A stretch of 64,000 bases of DNA, taken from Pseudomonas fluorescens. Lineage in GTDB: Bacteria; Pseudomonadota; Gammaproteobacteria; Pseudomonadales; Pseudomonadaceae. Positions 1 through 7,968 of the stretch are shown here, one piece after another. Where the stretch lies: NCBI RefSeq assembly GCF_002837185.1, contig NZ_KZ478006.1, forward strand, positions 1 through 64,000, given 5' to 3'. The position numbers were made by a program, and so were the translations under genes. The notes under the pieces were generated by a model. The model was given only the letters and a program-made list of their open reading frames with translations, ran no database searches and was not told the origin of the DNA. The stretch's first letter is position 1. The number at the start of each line of letters is the position of its first letter.

Positions 1-35
1 GCGAGGTGCCGAGTGGTGGGGCAAGAGCCTTTTTG

Positions 36-81
36 GTTACTTTTGGGGCTCTTTTCCAAAAGTGACCCGCTGTAAAAGCGG
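36..81. repeat. Tandem hairpins of a dispersed Pseudomonas intergenic repeat
   Basis: Two stem-loops lie back to back. An 11-bp stem (36-46 with 56-66, one G-U pair in RNA form) is followed by a 5-bp stem (67-71 with 77-81). From memory, this block and the sequence up to about 120 resemble a repeat seen many times in Pseudomonas genomes. Only one copy is in this window, so its repetitive nature is recollection; the hairpins are seen directly. Confidence 0.45.
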
Positions 82-152
82 AACCCATAGCAGCCGTTAC
101 CGCAGAAACGGATATGTACTCGATCTGATCCAACATCCTGGTCGGCCCAGAG

Positions 153-183
153 GCCGCCATCGGGGGCAAGCCCCCTCCCACAG
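153..183. repeat. REP palindrome, GTGGGAGGGGGC family (single)
   Basis: The core CGGGGGCAAGCCCCCTCCCAC matches the arm sequence of copies near 9567, 32086, 40783 and 54869. It stands just past the ubiI stop codon and may limit 3' degradation or terminate transcription of the ubi operon. Confidence 0.8.
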
Positions 184-199
184 GGGGCCGCATTTCAAT

Positions 200-1423
200 T
201 TACAGTTTGGCGAGGTCCGGGAGGTCGCCGGTCAGGCCCAAGGCCTGGCGTACAAACAGTGCCTTGGCTTCGGGCATCTGGTCGACCAGTTTCAAGCCGG
301 CATTGCGCAACCAGCGCAATGGCAGTTGATCCGCCTGAAACAGACGCTCGAAGCCCTCCATCGCGGCCATCAGCGCCAGGTTATGCGGCATGCGCCGACG
401 CTCGTAGCGGCTCAACACCTTTACATCCGCCAGACGTTCGCCACGTTCGCTGCCCGCCAGCAGCACTTCGGCCAGCACCGCAGCATCGAGAAAGCCCAGG
501 TTCACGCCCTGCCCGGCCAATGGATGGATGACATGGGCCGCGTCGCCAATCAACGCCAGGCCCTCGGCCACATAGCGCTTGGCGTGACGCTGACGCAACG
601 GTACGCAGACGCGCGGGTCGGCGCTGATCACATTGCCGAGACGCCCCTCAAAGGCCCGCTCCAGCTCACGGCAGAAGCGCTCATCGTCCAGGGCCATCAG
701 GCGCTCGGACTCCGCCGGCGTGGTCGACCAGACAATCGAGCACCAATCCTCCTGCCCATCACGCACCAGCGGCAAGAATGCCAGCGGGCCCGTGTCGGTG
801 AAGCGTTGCCACGCCGTGCGCTGGTGCGGCTGGCTGCCGCGCACGCTGGTCACGATGGCGTTGTGCAGGTAGTCCCACTCACGGGTGGGGGTGCCGGTCA
901 GGCGGCGCACTGCGGAGTTGGCGCCGTCGGCGGCGACCACCAGCGGCGCGCGCAGCTTGCGCCCATCGGCCAGGGTCAGCAGCCACTCATCGCCGGAACG
1001 GCGCATCTGCTCCAGGCGCGCGTTGGCCAGCAGCCCCAGGTCACAATCATGCAGGCGGTCCAGCAAGGCATCCTGGATCACGCGGTTCTCGACAATATGC
1101 CCCAGCACCTCGGCATGCACGCTGGCCGCCGAAAAGTGGATCTGCCCGGTGCCGCTGCCGTCCCACACTTGCATCTCGCCATAGGGGCTGGCGCGGCGCT
1201 CGACGATGCCGTCCCACACGCCAAGCCGCTCGAGAATGCGCTGGCTGGCGGCGGACAGTGCACTGACCCGCGGTTCAAACGCCGCCGCCGGTTCGAACGG
1301 CTTGACGCTCAGCGGGCTGCCGTCAAGCAGCAATACCTGCAGGCCACTGCCCTGCAACGCCAGCGCCAGGGCGCTTCCGACCATTCCGGCCCCGACAATC
1401 AGCACATCTGCGCGCATGTCCAT
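200..1423 (-). CDS. ubiI: UbiI/VisC-type FAD-dependent ubiquinone hydroxylase
   Basis: A class A flavoprotein monooxygenase of 407 residues in the UbiH/UbiF/UbiI family, which hydroxylates the polyprenylated ring during aerobic ubiquinone synthesis. Visible motifs are the N-terminal dinucleotide fold GAGMVG (residues 11-16), the ADGANS motif near 165 and GDAAHVIHPLAGQG near 290. I chose the ATG at 1423 because an ACAGG stands 7 bases upstream; a TTG at 1429 is the longer alternative. The start is 2 bases past the stop of the hotdog gene, so translation is probably coupled. Its place in the pepP-ubiH operon supports UbiI, but specificity among the family cannot be read from sequence alone. Confidence 0.88.
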   Translation of the reverse strand: MDMRADVLIVGAGMVGSALALALQGSGLQVLLLDGSPLSVKPFEPAAAFEPRVSALSAASQRILERLGVWDGIVERRASPYGEMQVWDGSGTGQIHFSAASVHAEVLGHIVENRVIQDALLDRLHDCDLGLLANARLEQMRRSGDEWLLTLADGRKLRAPLVVAADGANSAVRRLTGTPTREWDYLHNAIVTSVRGSQPHQRTAWQRFTDTGPLAFLPLVRDGQEDWCSIVWSTTPAESERLMALDDERFCRELERAFEGRLGNVISADPRVCVPLRQRHAKRYVAEGLALIGDAAHVIHPLAGQGVNLGFLDAAVLAEVLLAGSERGERLADVKVLSRYERRRMPHNLALMAAMEGFERLFQADQLPLRWLRNAGLKLVDQMPEAKALFVRQALGLTGDLPDLAKL

Positions 1424-1425
1424 AG

Positions 1426-1911
1426 TCAAGCCTGTCTCGCTGGCGGCTTGCGCCGCACGTAAAGGGTTTTGTCGACCCGCGCCACCAGGGTGCCGGAGCC
1501 GTCATGAATCTGGACCTTGAGGCGAGGCAAATATTTCTCGCCATCGGCGGTCTGTCGACGCACCTCATCGAGCAAGGCGTCGTCGATGGAAAACTCGGCA
1601 TACACCGGGCCTTTGCCCGGCGAGATGAAGTCGATGCTGGCGGCCTTGTCCCACACAATGTAATCGCGGCCCAGGTTCTCCATCAGCATCAGCATGTAGA
1701 ACGGGTCGACCATCGAATACAGGCTGCCGCCGAACTGAGTGCCCACATAGTTGCGGTTATACCAGCCCAGGCCCATGCGCACCTTGACGTGACGAAAGTC
1801 GGCGCTCATCCGCTGCACGCTGATCCCGGCGCCCAGGTACGGCGGATAGAGCGTCATCACCCAGCGCAGCAGCCGGGCCTTGCCCAGGCGCTGGATCAGC
1901 CACTTACGCAT
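1426..1911 (-). CDS. Small hotdog-fold (DUF4442/PaaI-like thioesterase) protein
   Basis: A 161-residue protein without signal peptide. The central part (VGTQFGGSLYSMVDPFYMLM, then SIDFISPGKGPVYAEF) has the look of a hotdog-fold acyl-CoA thioesterase-like protein of the DUF4442 family. The ATG at 1911 lies 8 bases inside the end of ubiH, and ubiI begins 2 bases after the stop, so the three are translationally linked. The longer frame up to 2010 reads out-of-frame ubiH sequence and was discarded. A link to quinone synthesis is suggested only by position; substrate and activity are unknown. Confidence 0.8.
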   Translation of the reverse strand: MRKWLIQRLGKARLLRWVMTLYPPYLGAGISVQRMSADFRHVKVRMGLGWYNRNYVGTQFGGSLYSMVDPFYMLMLMENLGRDYIVWDKAASIDFISPGKGPVYAEFSIDDALLDEVRRQTADGEKYLPRLKVQIHDGSGTLVARVDKTLYVRRKPPARQA

Positions 1912-3091
1912 CGGAGCGCGTGCCCAGGCCCATGGCCTGACGGGCGAACCAGCGCTTGGCCGGCGGCAGCAGATCCAGGCCGAGCAGGCCCATGTTGCGC
2001 CCCAACGCAACCAACGGTTGCCCGCTGCCGAACAGGCGCGTGACCTGGTCGGAGAAACCCACGGTCAGTTGCTGGTCCAGGCGCTGGCGCTCGCGGTAGC
2101 GCTGCAGTGTCGCCAGGTCGCCCGGCACGGCAGGCCCGGCCAGCAAGGCTTCGGCGAGGGCGTTGGCATCGCGCAACGACAGGTTGAAGCCCTGCCCGGC
2201 GATCGGGTGCAGGCTGTGCGCTGCATTGCCGAGGACTACCAGGTGCGAGCGGACCTGTTCTTGCGCTTCCACCAGGGTCAGCGGGTACAGATGCCGTGCG
2301 CCTACCTGCTTCAGGGTGCCCAGGCGATAGCCGAACACGCCCTGCAATTCACTCAGGAAACTGCGCTCGTCCAGATTGGCCAGACGCTGGGCGTCCATGC
2401 CCATGCGGGTCCAGACCAGCGCGCAGCGGTTGTCGGGCAGCGGCAGCAAGGCCATCGGCCCTTCATCGGTAAAGCGCTCGAACGCTTCGCCGTTGTGGGC
2501 TTCGCTCGGGGTGATGTTGGCGATCAGCGCGCTCTGGTTATACGGGCGCGTCTTCACGCCGATGCCCAGTTGTTCGCGCAGGCCCGAGCGGCCGCCGTCG
2601 GCCAGTACCGCGAGGTCGCACTCCAGCACCGTTTCGTCGTTGAGGGTCAGGCGGTAGCCATCAGGCAGCGGCTCCATGCGCGTGACTTCCGCCGGGCAGC
2701 GCCAACTGACCACGTCCTTATCCAGGCCTTGCCACAGGCATTGGCCCAGCCAGGCGTTTTCCACCACGTAACCCAGGGCCGGCACGCCCTCCTCCATGGC
2801 TGACAGACGCGCGGTGGAGAAACGTCCACGGTCGGACACATGGATTTGCTTGATCGGCTCGGCGCGACGGGAGATGTCCTGCCACAGGCCCAGGCGCTGA
2901 TAGATCTGCCGGGCACCAAAGGACAGCGCCGAAGAACGCGCATCGTAGCTCGGCTGATAACTGTCACCCGGCGCAAAGGGTTCGATCAGTGCGATTTTCC
3001 ACCCTCGCGCCTTGGCCCCGGCCTGCAACGCCAGCGCCAGGCTGGCGCCCACCAGGCCACCGCCGATGATCGCCAGGTTGACCCGGCTCAT
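1904..3091 (-). CDS. ubiH: 2-octaprenyl-6-methoxyphenyl hydroxylase UbiH
   Basis: A flavoprotein hydroxylase of 395 residues acting in aerobic ubiquinone synthesis. It shows the N-terminal IIGGGLVGASLALALQ fold, the LADGGRSGLREQLG motif and a C-terminal GNAAHSLHPIAGQGFN in which the usual GD is GN, as I recall for UbiH proteins. It is clearly a paralogue of the downstream ubiI. The start ATG overlaps the pepP stop by 4 bases, and its own 3' end overlaps the hotdog gene by 8 bases. UbiH after PepP is a common proteobacterial order, which supports the name. Confidence 0.93.
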   Translation of the reverse strand: MSRVNLAIIGGGLVGASLALALQAGAKARGWKIALIEPFAPGDSYQPSYDARSSALSFGARQIYQRLGLWQDISRRAEPIKQIHVSDRGRFSTARLSAMEEGVPALGYVVENAWLGQCLWQGLDKDVVSWRCPAEVTRMEPLPDGYRLTLNDETVLECDLAVLADGGRSGLREQLGIGVKTRPYNQSALIANITPSEAHNGEAFERFTDEGPMALLPLPDNRCALVWTRMGMDAQRLANLDERSFLSELQGVFGYRLGTLKQVGARHLYPLTLVEAQEQVRSHLVVLGNAAHSLHPIAGQGFNLSLRDANALAEALLAGPAVPGDLATLQRYRERQRLDQQLTVGFSDQVTRLFGSGQPLVALGRNMGLLGLDLLPPAKRWFARQAMGLGTRSDA

Positions 3092-4410
3092 CGGGCAGCC
3101 GCCATCAGCGCTTCGATCTCGGCCACCGTCTTGGGCACCGCACCGGTCAGAATTTCACAGCCTTGCTTGGTCACTATCACGTCGTCCTCGATGCGTACGC
3201 CAATGCCACGCCACTTCTTCGCTACGTTCTGGTTGTCCGGTGAAATATAGATCCCCGGTTCCACGGTCAAGGCCATGCCGACTTCCAGCACACGCCATTC
3301 ACCGCCCACTTTGTACTCGCCCACATCATGCACATCCATGCCCAGCCAATGGCCGGCGCGGTGCATGTAAAAGGCGCGGTAGGCTTCGCTGGCGATCAGT
3401 TCGTCAACGTCGCCTTGCAACAACCCCAGCTTGACCAGCCCGGCCGTGATGACCTGCACGGTCGCCTCATGCGCCTGGTTCCAATGCTTGTTCGGCGCGA
3501 TCTGCGCGAAGGCGGCTTCCTGGGAGGCCAGCACAATCTCGTAGATCGCCTTTTGCTCGGGCGAAAACCTGCCGTTGACCGGCCAGGTGCGGGTGATGTC
3601 ACTGGCGTAGCAGTCGATCTCGCAACCGGCGTCGATCAATACCAGGTCACCGTCCTTGAGCAGCGCGTCATTCTGCTGGTAATGCAGGATGCAGCTGTTA
3701 CGCCCGGCGGCCACAATGGAGCCATAAGCCGGCATTTTCGCGCCGCCCTTGCGAAACTCGTAATCCAGCTCGGCCTCCAGGCTGAACTCATGCAGGCCGG
3801 CACGGCTGGCTTGCATCGCGCGCACATGGGCGGCGCAGGAAATCCGCGCCGCCTCGCGCATCACCTTCACTTCCGCCGCCGATTTATACAGGCGCATGTC
3901 GTGCAGCAAGTGATCCAGGGCAACGAATTCGTTTGGCGGCTGGGCGCCCAGGTGCGCTTTGGAGCGGATCACGTTGATCCACTCCATCACATGCCGGTCG
4001 AATTCGGCATTGCTGCCCATGGCCGAGTACACCCGGTCGCGGCCTTCAATCAGGCCGGGCAGGATGTCATCGATATCGGTGATGGGAAACGCGTCGTCGG
4101 CGCCAAAATCGCGGATCGCGCCTTCAGTACCCGCGCGCAGGCCGTCCCACAATTCGCGTTCGGCGTTGCGCTCGCGACAGAACAGCACGTACTCGCCATG
4201 CTGGCGACCAGGCATCAGCACGATCACCGCCTGCGGTTCAGGGAAGCCGCTCAGGTATTGGAAGTCGCTGTCCTGGCGGTAGACATGCTCCACATCACGG
4301 TTACGGATCGCCACGGCGGCGGCCGGCAGGATCGCGATGCTGTTGGGTTCCATCTGCGCCATGAGCGCCTTGCGGCGACGGGTGTATTCCGCTTTGGGGA
4401 TATGGATCAT
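3088..4410 (-). CDS. pepP: Xaa-Pro aminopeptidase P
   Basis: A 440-residue cytoplasmic M24 metallopeptidase that removes an N-terminal residue preceding proline. The N-terminal creatinase-like domain covers roughly residues 1-170. The pita-bread catalytic domain carries the metal ligands: two Asp in LVLIDAGCEIDCYASDITRT, His in HRAGHWLGMDVHDVG, Glu in LTVEPGIYI and Glu in IGVRIEDDVIV. Length fits the family. It follows the UPF0149 gene by 18 bases and overlaps ubiH by 4, as in the E. coli ygfB-pepP-ubiH-ubiI order. Confidence 0.96.
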   Translation of the reverse strand: MIHIPKAEYTRRRKALMAQMEPNSIAILPAAAVAIRNRDVEHVYRQDSDFQYLSGFPEPQAVIVLMPGRQHGEYVLFCRERNAERELWDGLRAGTEGAIRDFGADDAFPITDIDDILPGLIEGRDRVYSAMGSNAEFDRHVMEWINVIRSKAHLGAQPPNEFVALDHLLHDMRLYKSAAEVKVMREAARISCAAHVRAMQASRAGLHEFSLEAELDYEFRKGGAKMPAYGSIVAAGRNSCILHYQQNDALLKDGDLVLIDAGCEIDCYASDITRTWPVNGRFSPEQKAIYEIVLASQEAAFAQIAPNKHWNQAHEATVQVITAGLVKLGLLQGDVDELIASEAYRAFYMHRAGHWLGMDVHDVGEYKVGGEWRVLEVGMALTVEPGIYISPDNQNVAKKWRGIGVRIEDDVIVTKQGCEILTGAVPKTVAEIEALMAAAR

Positions 4411-4428
4411 GGGCAGATGGGCTTCCTT

Positions 4429-4986
4429 TTAATGCAGGGACGGCTTGGGGGCTGCCGGCTCAGCGGACTTCCTGGTCTCGGTGAACAGCAGCAACGGTGC
4501 GACGCGCAGGTATTCCATGACCTCCATGTAGTCACCCTCGCCGTCTTCGGATTCTTCCAGGGCGTCCTGCACCTGGGAGATGGCCGCCAGGTCCTGCAAC
4601 ACTTCCTTGGCGTCGGTGCTCAGTTCCAGGCCGCCGGCGTTCACGCCGAAACCGTGGAGGAAACCCTGGCACCATTGACCCAGGGCAGCGGCACGCTCGG
4701 CGAGCGGTGCGTCGTCGGTCGGCAGCAGCAGGACCACGGTGACGTCATCACCGGTCAGTTCGCCCTTGACCATCTCTTGCAGGCCGATCAGCGCGTTACG
4801 CACGTTCTCGGTCGGTTCGGTTTCCAGCAGCTCGGCCACATCGGCCAGCCAGTTGTCGGCATCGAAGCCCACGCCGGTGCAGCTGCGGCCCAACAGCACG
4901 CCGTGCAGTTCGGCAGGCGAGCAAGGATGACCGCTGGTGCTCAGCAGTTTTGAAAAAGCGTCGTACGGGGAGTTCTGAATGGGCAT
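4429..4986 (-). CDS. UPF0149 (YecA/YgfB) family protein
   Basis: A 185-residue acidic cytoplasmic protein of the YgfB/YecA-type UPF0149 family. Diagnostic stretches are ELHGVLLGRSC near the N terminus and LGQWCQGFLHGFG in the middle. It is the first gene of the pepP-ubiH-ubiI operon, a position conserved with E. coli ygfB. A P. aeruginosa homologue has, as I recall, been tied to regulation of ampDh3 and beta-lactam resistance. That assignment is from memory and is not shown by this sequence. Confidence 0.88.
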   Translation of the reverse strand: MPIQNSPYDAFSKLLSTSGHPCSPAELHGVLLGRSCTGVGFDADNWLADVAELLETEPTENVRNALIGLQEMVKGELTGDDVTVVLLLPTDDAPLAERAAALGQWCQGFLHGFGVNAGGLELSTDAKEVLQDLAAISQVQDALEESEDGEGDYMEVMEYLRVAPLLLFTETRKSAEPAAPKPSLH

Positions 4987-5125
4987 GGTGAGCTAGGCGC
5001 CAGACGGCGCAATGTCTAGAATGGAGCGCTGTATCCTAGCACCGGCAGACGCACCAAGACTATCGAGGGCGTCAGATCGTTTATCCTGAAGTTGCCATTC
5101 ATCAGACAAAATCCAGTGGAACCCA

Positions 5126-5335
5126 ATGGAAGACACCGACCTGCAAGCGCTGATGGCCAGACTCGAACTGCTAATTGATCGGGTCGAGCAACTTAAGAGT
5201 CAAAACGGACTCCTATTAGCTCAGGAAAAGACCTGGCGCGAGGAACGCGCTCACCTCATTGAAAAAAACGAAATCGCCCGGCGTAAGGTCGAATCGATGA
5301 TTTCGCGCCTGAAGGCCCTGGAGCAAGACTCATGA
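5126..5335 (+). CDS. Small coiled-coil ZapB-like protein (TIGR02449 family)
   Basis: A 69-residue hydrophilic protein that is almost entirely heptad-like coiled coil (leucines spaced through LQALMARLELLIDRVEQLKS and onward to LKALEQDS). It resembles the TIGR02449/ZapB-like proteins encoded beside zapA. Its last codons overlap the zapA start by 4 bases (ATGA), so the two are probably made together and may interact at the FtsZ ring. That role is inferred from size, coiled coil and neighbour. Confidence 0.82.
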   Translation: MEDTDLQALMARLELLIDRVEQLKSQNGLLLAQEKTWREERAHLIEKNEIARRKVESMISRLKALEQDS

Positions 5336-5649
5336 GTTCAAGCAATAGCGTTACCGTGCAGATCCTCGACAAAGAGTATTCGATCATCTGCCCCCAGGAA
5401 GAGCGCAGCAACCTGGTGAGCGCTGCCCGCTACCTGGACGGCAAGATGCGTGAAATCCGCAGCAGCGGCAAAGTGATCGGCGCCGACCGCATCGCCGTGA
5501 TGGCTGCACTGAACATTACCCACGACCTGCTGCACAAGCAGGAGCGGCCTGACGTGCAGGCCAGCGGCTCGACCCGCGAGCAAGTGCGTGACCTGCTCGA
5601 ACGCGTCGACCTGGTGCTTTCCACCGATTCGGACGCACCCAAGGGCTGA
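5332..5649 (+). CDS. zapA: Cell division protein ZapA
   Basis: A 105-residue FtsZ-associated protein that bundles FtsZ filaments. The N-terminal part VTVQILDKEYSIICPQEE and the following LVSAARYLDGKMREI are typical of ZapA, with a C-terminal helix for dimerisation. It is coupled to the upstream ZapB-like gene. The 6S RNA promoter begins about 20 bases after its stop, the same zapA-ssrS-ygfA order as in E. coli. Confidence 0.93.
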   Translation: MSSSNSVTVQILDKEYSIICPQEERSNLVSAARYLDGKMREIRSSGKVIGADRIAVMAALNITHDLLHKQERPDVQASGSTREQVRDLLERVDLVLSTDSDAPKG

Positions 5650-5668
5650 TTGCCGAGTCTGTTTAAGG

Positions 5669-5674
5669 TATACT
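5669..5674 (+). promoter_or_regulatory. -10 box of the 6S RNA promoter
   Basis: TATACT lies about 7 bases before the predicted RNA 5' end. A convincing -35 hexamer is not visible at 17-bp spacing. Confidence 0.55.
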
Positions 5675-5680
5675 CGCCTC

Positions 5681-5862
5681 ACTCCCTGGCGTGTTTGCCA
5701 GTCGGCGATGTCCCGGAGCCGATTCGCACTACCCTGGAAGTTGCACGTTGGGCTGGTGTGCATGTCCGCTAGACGGAAAGCCTTAAAGCCTACTGCTTCT
5801 TCCACCTTGAACTTTCGGGTTCAAGGGCTTAGTCGACAGCGGCTCTGCCGGGGAGCCTGAAT
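5681..5862 (+). ncRNA. ssrS: 6S RNA
   Basis: 6S RNA mimics an open promoter and binds the sigma-70 RNA polymerase holoenzyme. The closing stem pairs 5682-5690 (CTCCCTGGC) with 5847-5855 (GCCGGGGAG), with one G-U. Internal blocks shared with E. coli 6S are GGAGCCGATT, AAAGCCTTAAA and CACCTTGAAC followed by GGTTCAAGGG. The position between zapA and the folate cyclo-ligase gene is conserved across gamma-proteobacteria. The ends are approximate. Confidence 0.93.
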
Positions 5863-5872
5863 TCCCAAACTC

Positions 5873-5901
5873 AATGCCAGTCCCCGGACTGGCATTGTTT
5901 T
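5873..5901 (+). terminator. Hairpin with short T run after 6S RNA
   Basis: AATGCCAG (5873-5880) pairs with CTGGCATT (5889-5896), followed by GTTTT. It could end part of the 6S transcripts. The cyclo-ligase frame opens immediately after it. Confidence 0.65.
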
Positions 5902-5916
5902 ATGAGCCAAAAAGCC

Positions 5917-6546
5917 ATGACCGAACCTGCGCCGCTTTCCCGTCCGCACCTTCGACGCATGTTGCGCAACGCCCGCCGCGCCCTCACGCCCCGCGAGCAG
6001 CGCGAGGCCGCCCTTGGCCTGTATCGGCAACTGGCACAGCACCCGCTGTTTCGCCGGGCCAAACATATTTCCCTGTATCTACCGACGGACGGTGAAATCG
6101 ATCCGCGCTTGCTGCTGCGCGCTGCCCAGCGCCGGGGCAAGGCGACCTACCTGCCGGTACTGAGTGCGTGGCCGCGTACCAAAATGGTGTTCCAGCGCGT
6201 GCGGCCCGGGGATAAGTTGCGGCCCAACCGCTTTCGCATTCTCGAACCTCGGGCCGTCGCCCAACGCCAACGCAAGGTGTGGGCGCTCGACCTGGTGCTG
6301 CTGCCGCTGGTGGGGTTCGATAATGAGGGTGGGCGCTTGGGCATGGGCGGCGGATTCTATGACCGCAGCCTGGCTTACCTCGCCAGGCGCAACACATGGC
6401 GCAAGCCGACGCTGTTGGGGTTGGCCCATGAATGTCAGCAGGTCGATCGCTTGGCGCAGGCGAGTTGGGACGTGCCGCTGGCGGGCACTGTCACCGATAA
6501 GCACTGGTATGTCGCAGAAACGTCGCTGGAGCCAGCGACGCTTTAA
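5917..6546 (+). CDS. 5-formyltetrahydrofolate cyclo-ligase
   Basis: A 209-residue ATP-dependent enzyme converting 5-formyl-THF to 5,10-methenyl-THF. The family signature LGMGGGFYDRSLAYL is present in the C-terminal half, and the N terminus has the basic helix LRRMLRNARRALTPREQREA. I prefer the ATG at 5917, since homologues as I recall begin MT(D/E)-P-L-SRP. The frame also has an ATG at 5902, but that abuts the 3' side of the 6S hairpin. The gene equals E. coli ygfA, co-transcribed with ssrS. Confidence 0.9.
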   Translation: MTEPAPLSRPHLRRMLRNARRALTPREQREAALGLYRQLAQHPLFRRAKHISLYLPTDGEIDPRLLLRAAQRRGKATYLPVLSAWPRTKMVFQRVRPGDKLRPNRFRILEPRAVAQRQRKVWALDLVLLPLVGFDNEGGRLGMGGGFYDRSLAYLARRNTWRKPTLLGLAHECQQVDRLAQASWDVPLAGTVTDKHWYVAETSLEPATL

Positions 6547-6553
6547 AGTCGTG

Positions 6554-6700
6554 TTAACGCTTGAATTGCTGCTGCACAGGCGAGAGTTCAACCGGTGCAT
6601 CGGTCTTGTTCGACCACAGGCTCTGGGCATAACCGGTGGTCACGACACCCAGACCAAACAAAATAACCAATATCCATAGTAAATCCGGTTTACGTTGCAT
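6554..6700 (-). CDS. Small single-span membrane protein, function unknown
   Basis: A 48-residue protein starting MQRKPDLLW with one hydrophobic segment (about residues 8-26) and a short hydrophilic tail ending VQQQFKR. The ATG at 6700 has a GGGGGGC ribosome site 5 bases upstream. The longer frame to 6829 lacks this support. Small proteins of this form follow the folate cyclo-ligase gene in other pseudomonads as I recall. It converges with that gene. No function can be assigned. Confidence 0.65.
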   Translation of the reverse strand: MQRKPDLLWILVILFGLGVVTTGYAQSLWSNKTDAPVELSPVQQQFKR

Positions 6701-6893
6701 CGATTGCCCCCCTTCAGGCATCTCGTACACGATGACAACAACGTTCCAAAGTAGTCCGTTGCAGCTGCGCCAAGCTTGAAGCCCGGCATTCTGCGGTAAC
6801 GTGAACCAACACGCAAACCTTGGCGCCAACCGACTGTCGGTTTGTCATGCAATTGCCCGACAACTTGCCCAATACCTGTTTCAGGAGCCCAAA

Positions 6894-7376
6894 ATGGCCT
6901 ATTGGCTGATGAAATCCGAACCTGACGAGCTGTCCATCGTAGACCTGGAAAAGCTCGGCAAAGCCCGCTGGGACGGGGTGCGCAATTACCAGGCGCGTAA
7001 CTTCCTGCGCACCATGGCGGCCGGCGATGAGTTTCTCTTCTACCACTCCAGTTGCCCGGAGCCGGGCATCGCCGGCATCGGCAAAATCATCCAGGCCGCC
7101 TACCCCGACCCGACCGCACTGGAGCCAGACAGCCACTATTTCGACGCCAAGGCCAGTGCGGAGAAAAACCCTTGGAGCGCAATTGACGTTGCGCATGTGC
7201 AGACCTTTCCCAAAGTACTGGGCCTTGGCTACCTGAAACAGCAGGCCGCGTTGGCAGAGATGCCTTTGGTGCACAAAGGCAGTCGGCTTTCGGTGATGGC
7301 CGTGACGACTGACCAGATGACTACGATCATCAAGCTTGCCTGCAGCGGGAGTCCTGGCTTTAACGCAGACAGTTAA
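6894..7376 (+). CDS. EVE domain protein with altered C terminus
   Basis: The first ~149 of 160 residues are a complete EVE domain (PUA-like fold; YTH-related modified-base binding pocket), opening MAYWLMKSEPDELSI and including WDGVRNYQARN and GDEFLFYHSSC. A CAGGAGC ribosome site stands 8 bases before the ATG at 6894; the longer frame to 6801 is unlikely. Related proteins end soon after the equivalent of QMTTIIKL. Here about 11 unrelated residues follow and the DNA turns AT-rich at once, as if the original stop was lost at a recombination junction. Confidence 0.9.
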   Translation: MAYWLMKSEPDELSIVDLEKLGKARWDGVRNYQARNFLRTMAAGDEFLFYHSSCPEPGIAGIGKIIQAAYPDPTALEPDSHYFDAKASAEKNPWSAIDVAHVQTFPKVLGLGYLKQQAALAEMPLVHKGSRLSVMAVTTDQMTTIIKLACSGSPGFNADS

Positions 7377-7543
7377 AATCTGTCGCTATAAAAAACATTT
7401 GAACATTAGAAAAACATATAAAAACCTGTCATTTCTGACAGTAGCAAACGCTTCAATTTCAAAGTTTACTGGCGCTTTCAACATTGACTACGCAAAGCGA
7501 CCTGGGCAGCTTTACATGCTCATAAAACTATTGGAGAGTCACC
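7377..7543. other. AT-rich intergenic DNA at the start of a low-GC islet
   Basis: The 60 bases from 7381 contain 16 G or C, far below the flanking genes. There is a small inverted repeat, CTGTCA (7426-7431) with TGACAG (7436-7441). No protein-coding signal is convincing here. Confidence 0.6.
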
Positions 7544-7957
7544 GTGACAGAACTACTCATTGACGGCATCCTCGTAACAACCCTTGATACTGCCCCCCCA
7601 CCAACCAGCACACCGATTAAATTGGCGTATTCAGCAGAGGTTCCTGAATGGGGATACCTCGGCGCCATACAGTTCGAATATTCTCTTAGTACGCCTCAGA
7701 CGGTTTTAATAAGAACCCTACAATACTATCTCCGAAGCTCGTCACTGCCGGAGCGTACGGTATTTACCGTCCGAGCGCCTGACCACGCAACATTATCTAT
7801 AAACCCAACAGCGTTGAACCAGTGGACAAGATGGGACTCAAGCTTGATAACGCCCCGGCTCAGCAACATGTTCTGCGAACTGGAGTTCTTATTCCAGGCG
7901 ATGCCGACTGGCAGCACTCAAGTAAAAAAAAGAACCGCAGCATTGCCTTTCAATTAA
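7544..7957 (+). CDS. Unrecognised 137-residue protein in an AT-rich islet
   Basis: A GTG start at 7544 with a GGAGAG ribosome site 5-6 bases upstream opens a frame of 137 residues. I do not recognise the family. The protein is soluble in appearance, rich in Ser, Thr, Pro and Leu, and has short alternating hydrophobic stretches (ELLIDGILVTTLD, GAIQFEYSLS) that suggest beta structure. No signal peptide or membrane span is seen. Codon use is more AT-rich than in all neighbours. A stem-loop terminator follows, so it looks like a self-contained acquired gene. Confidence 0.6.
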   Translation: MTELLIDGILVTTLDTAPPPTSTPIKLAYSAEVPEWGYLGAIQFEYSLSTPQTVLIRTLQYYLRSSSLPERTVFTVRAPDHATLSINPTALNQWTRWDSSLITPRLSNMFCELEFLFQAMPTGSTQVKKRTAALPFN

Positions 7958-7968
7958 CACACATACTT

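Noticed and set aside
62..1462. Long plus-strand frame opposite ubiI
   Set aside because: It is the antisense of a real gene, rich in Arg, His and Gln as expected from high-GC reverse frames, and has no recognisable domain.
7336..7563. 75-residue frame across the islet junction
   Set aside because: It overlaps the EVE end and the start of the better supported 7544 gene, has no ribosome site and has no recognisable content.
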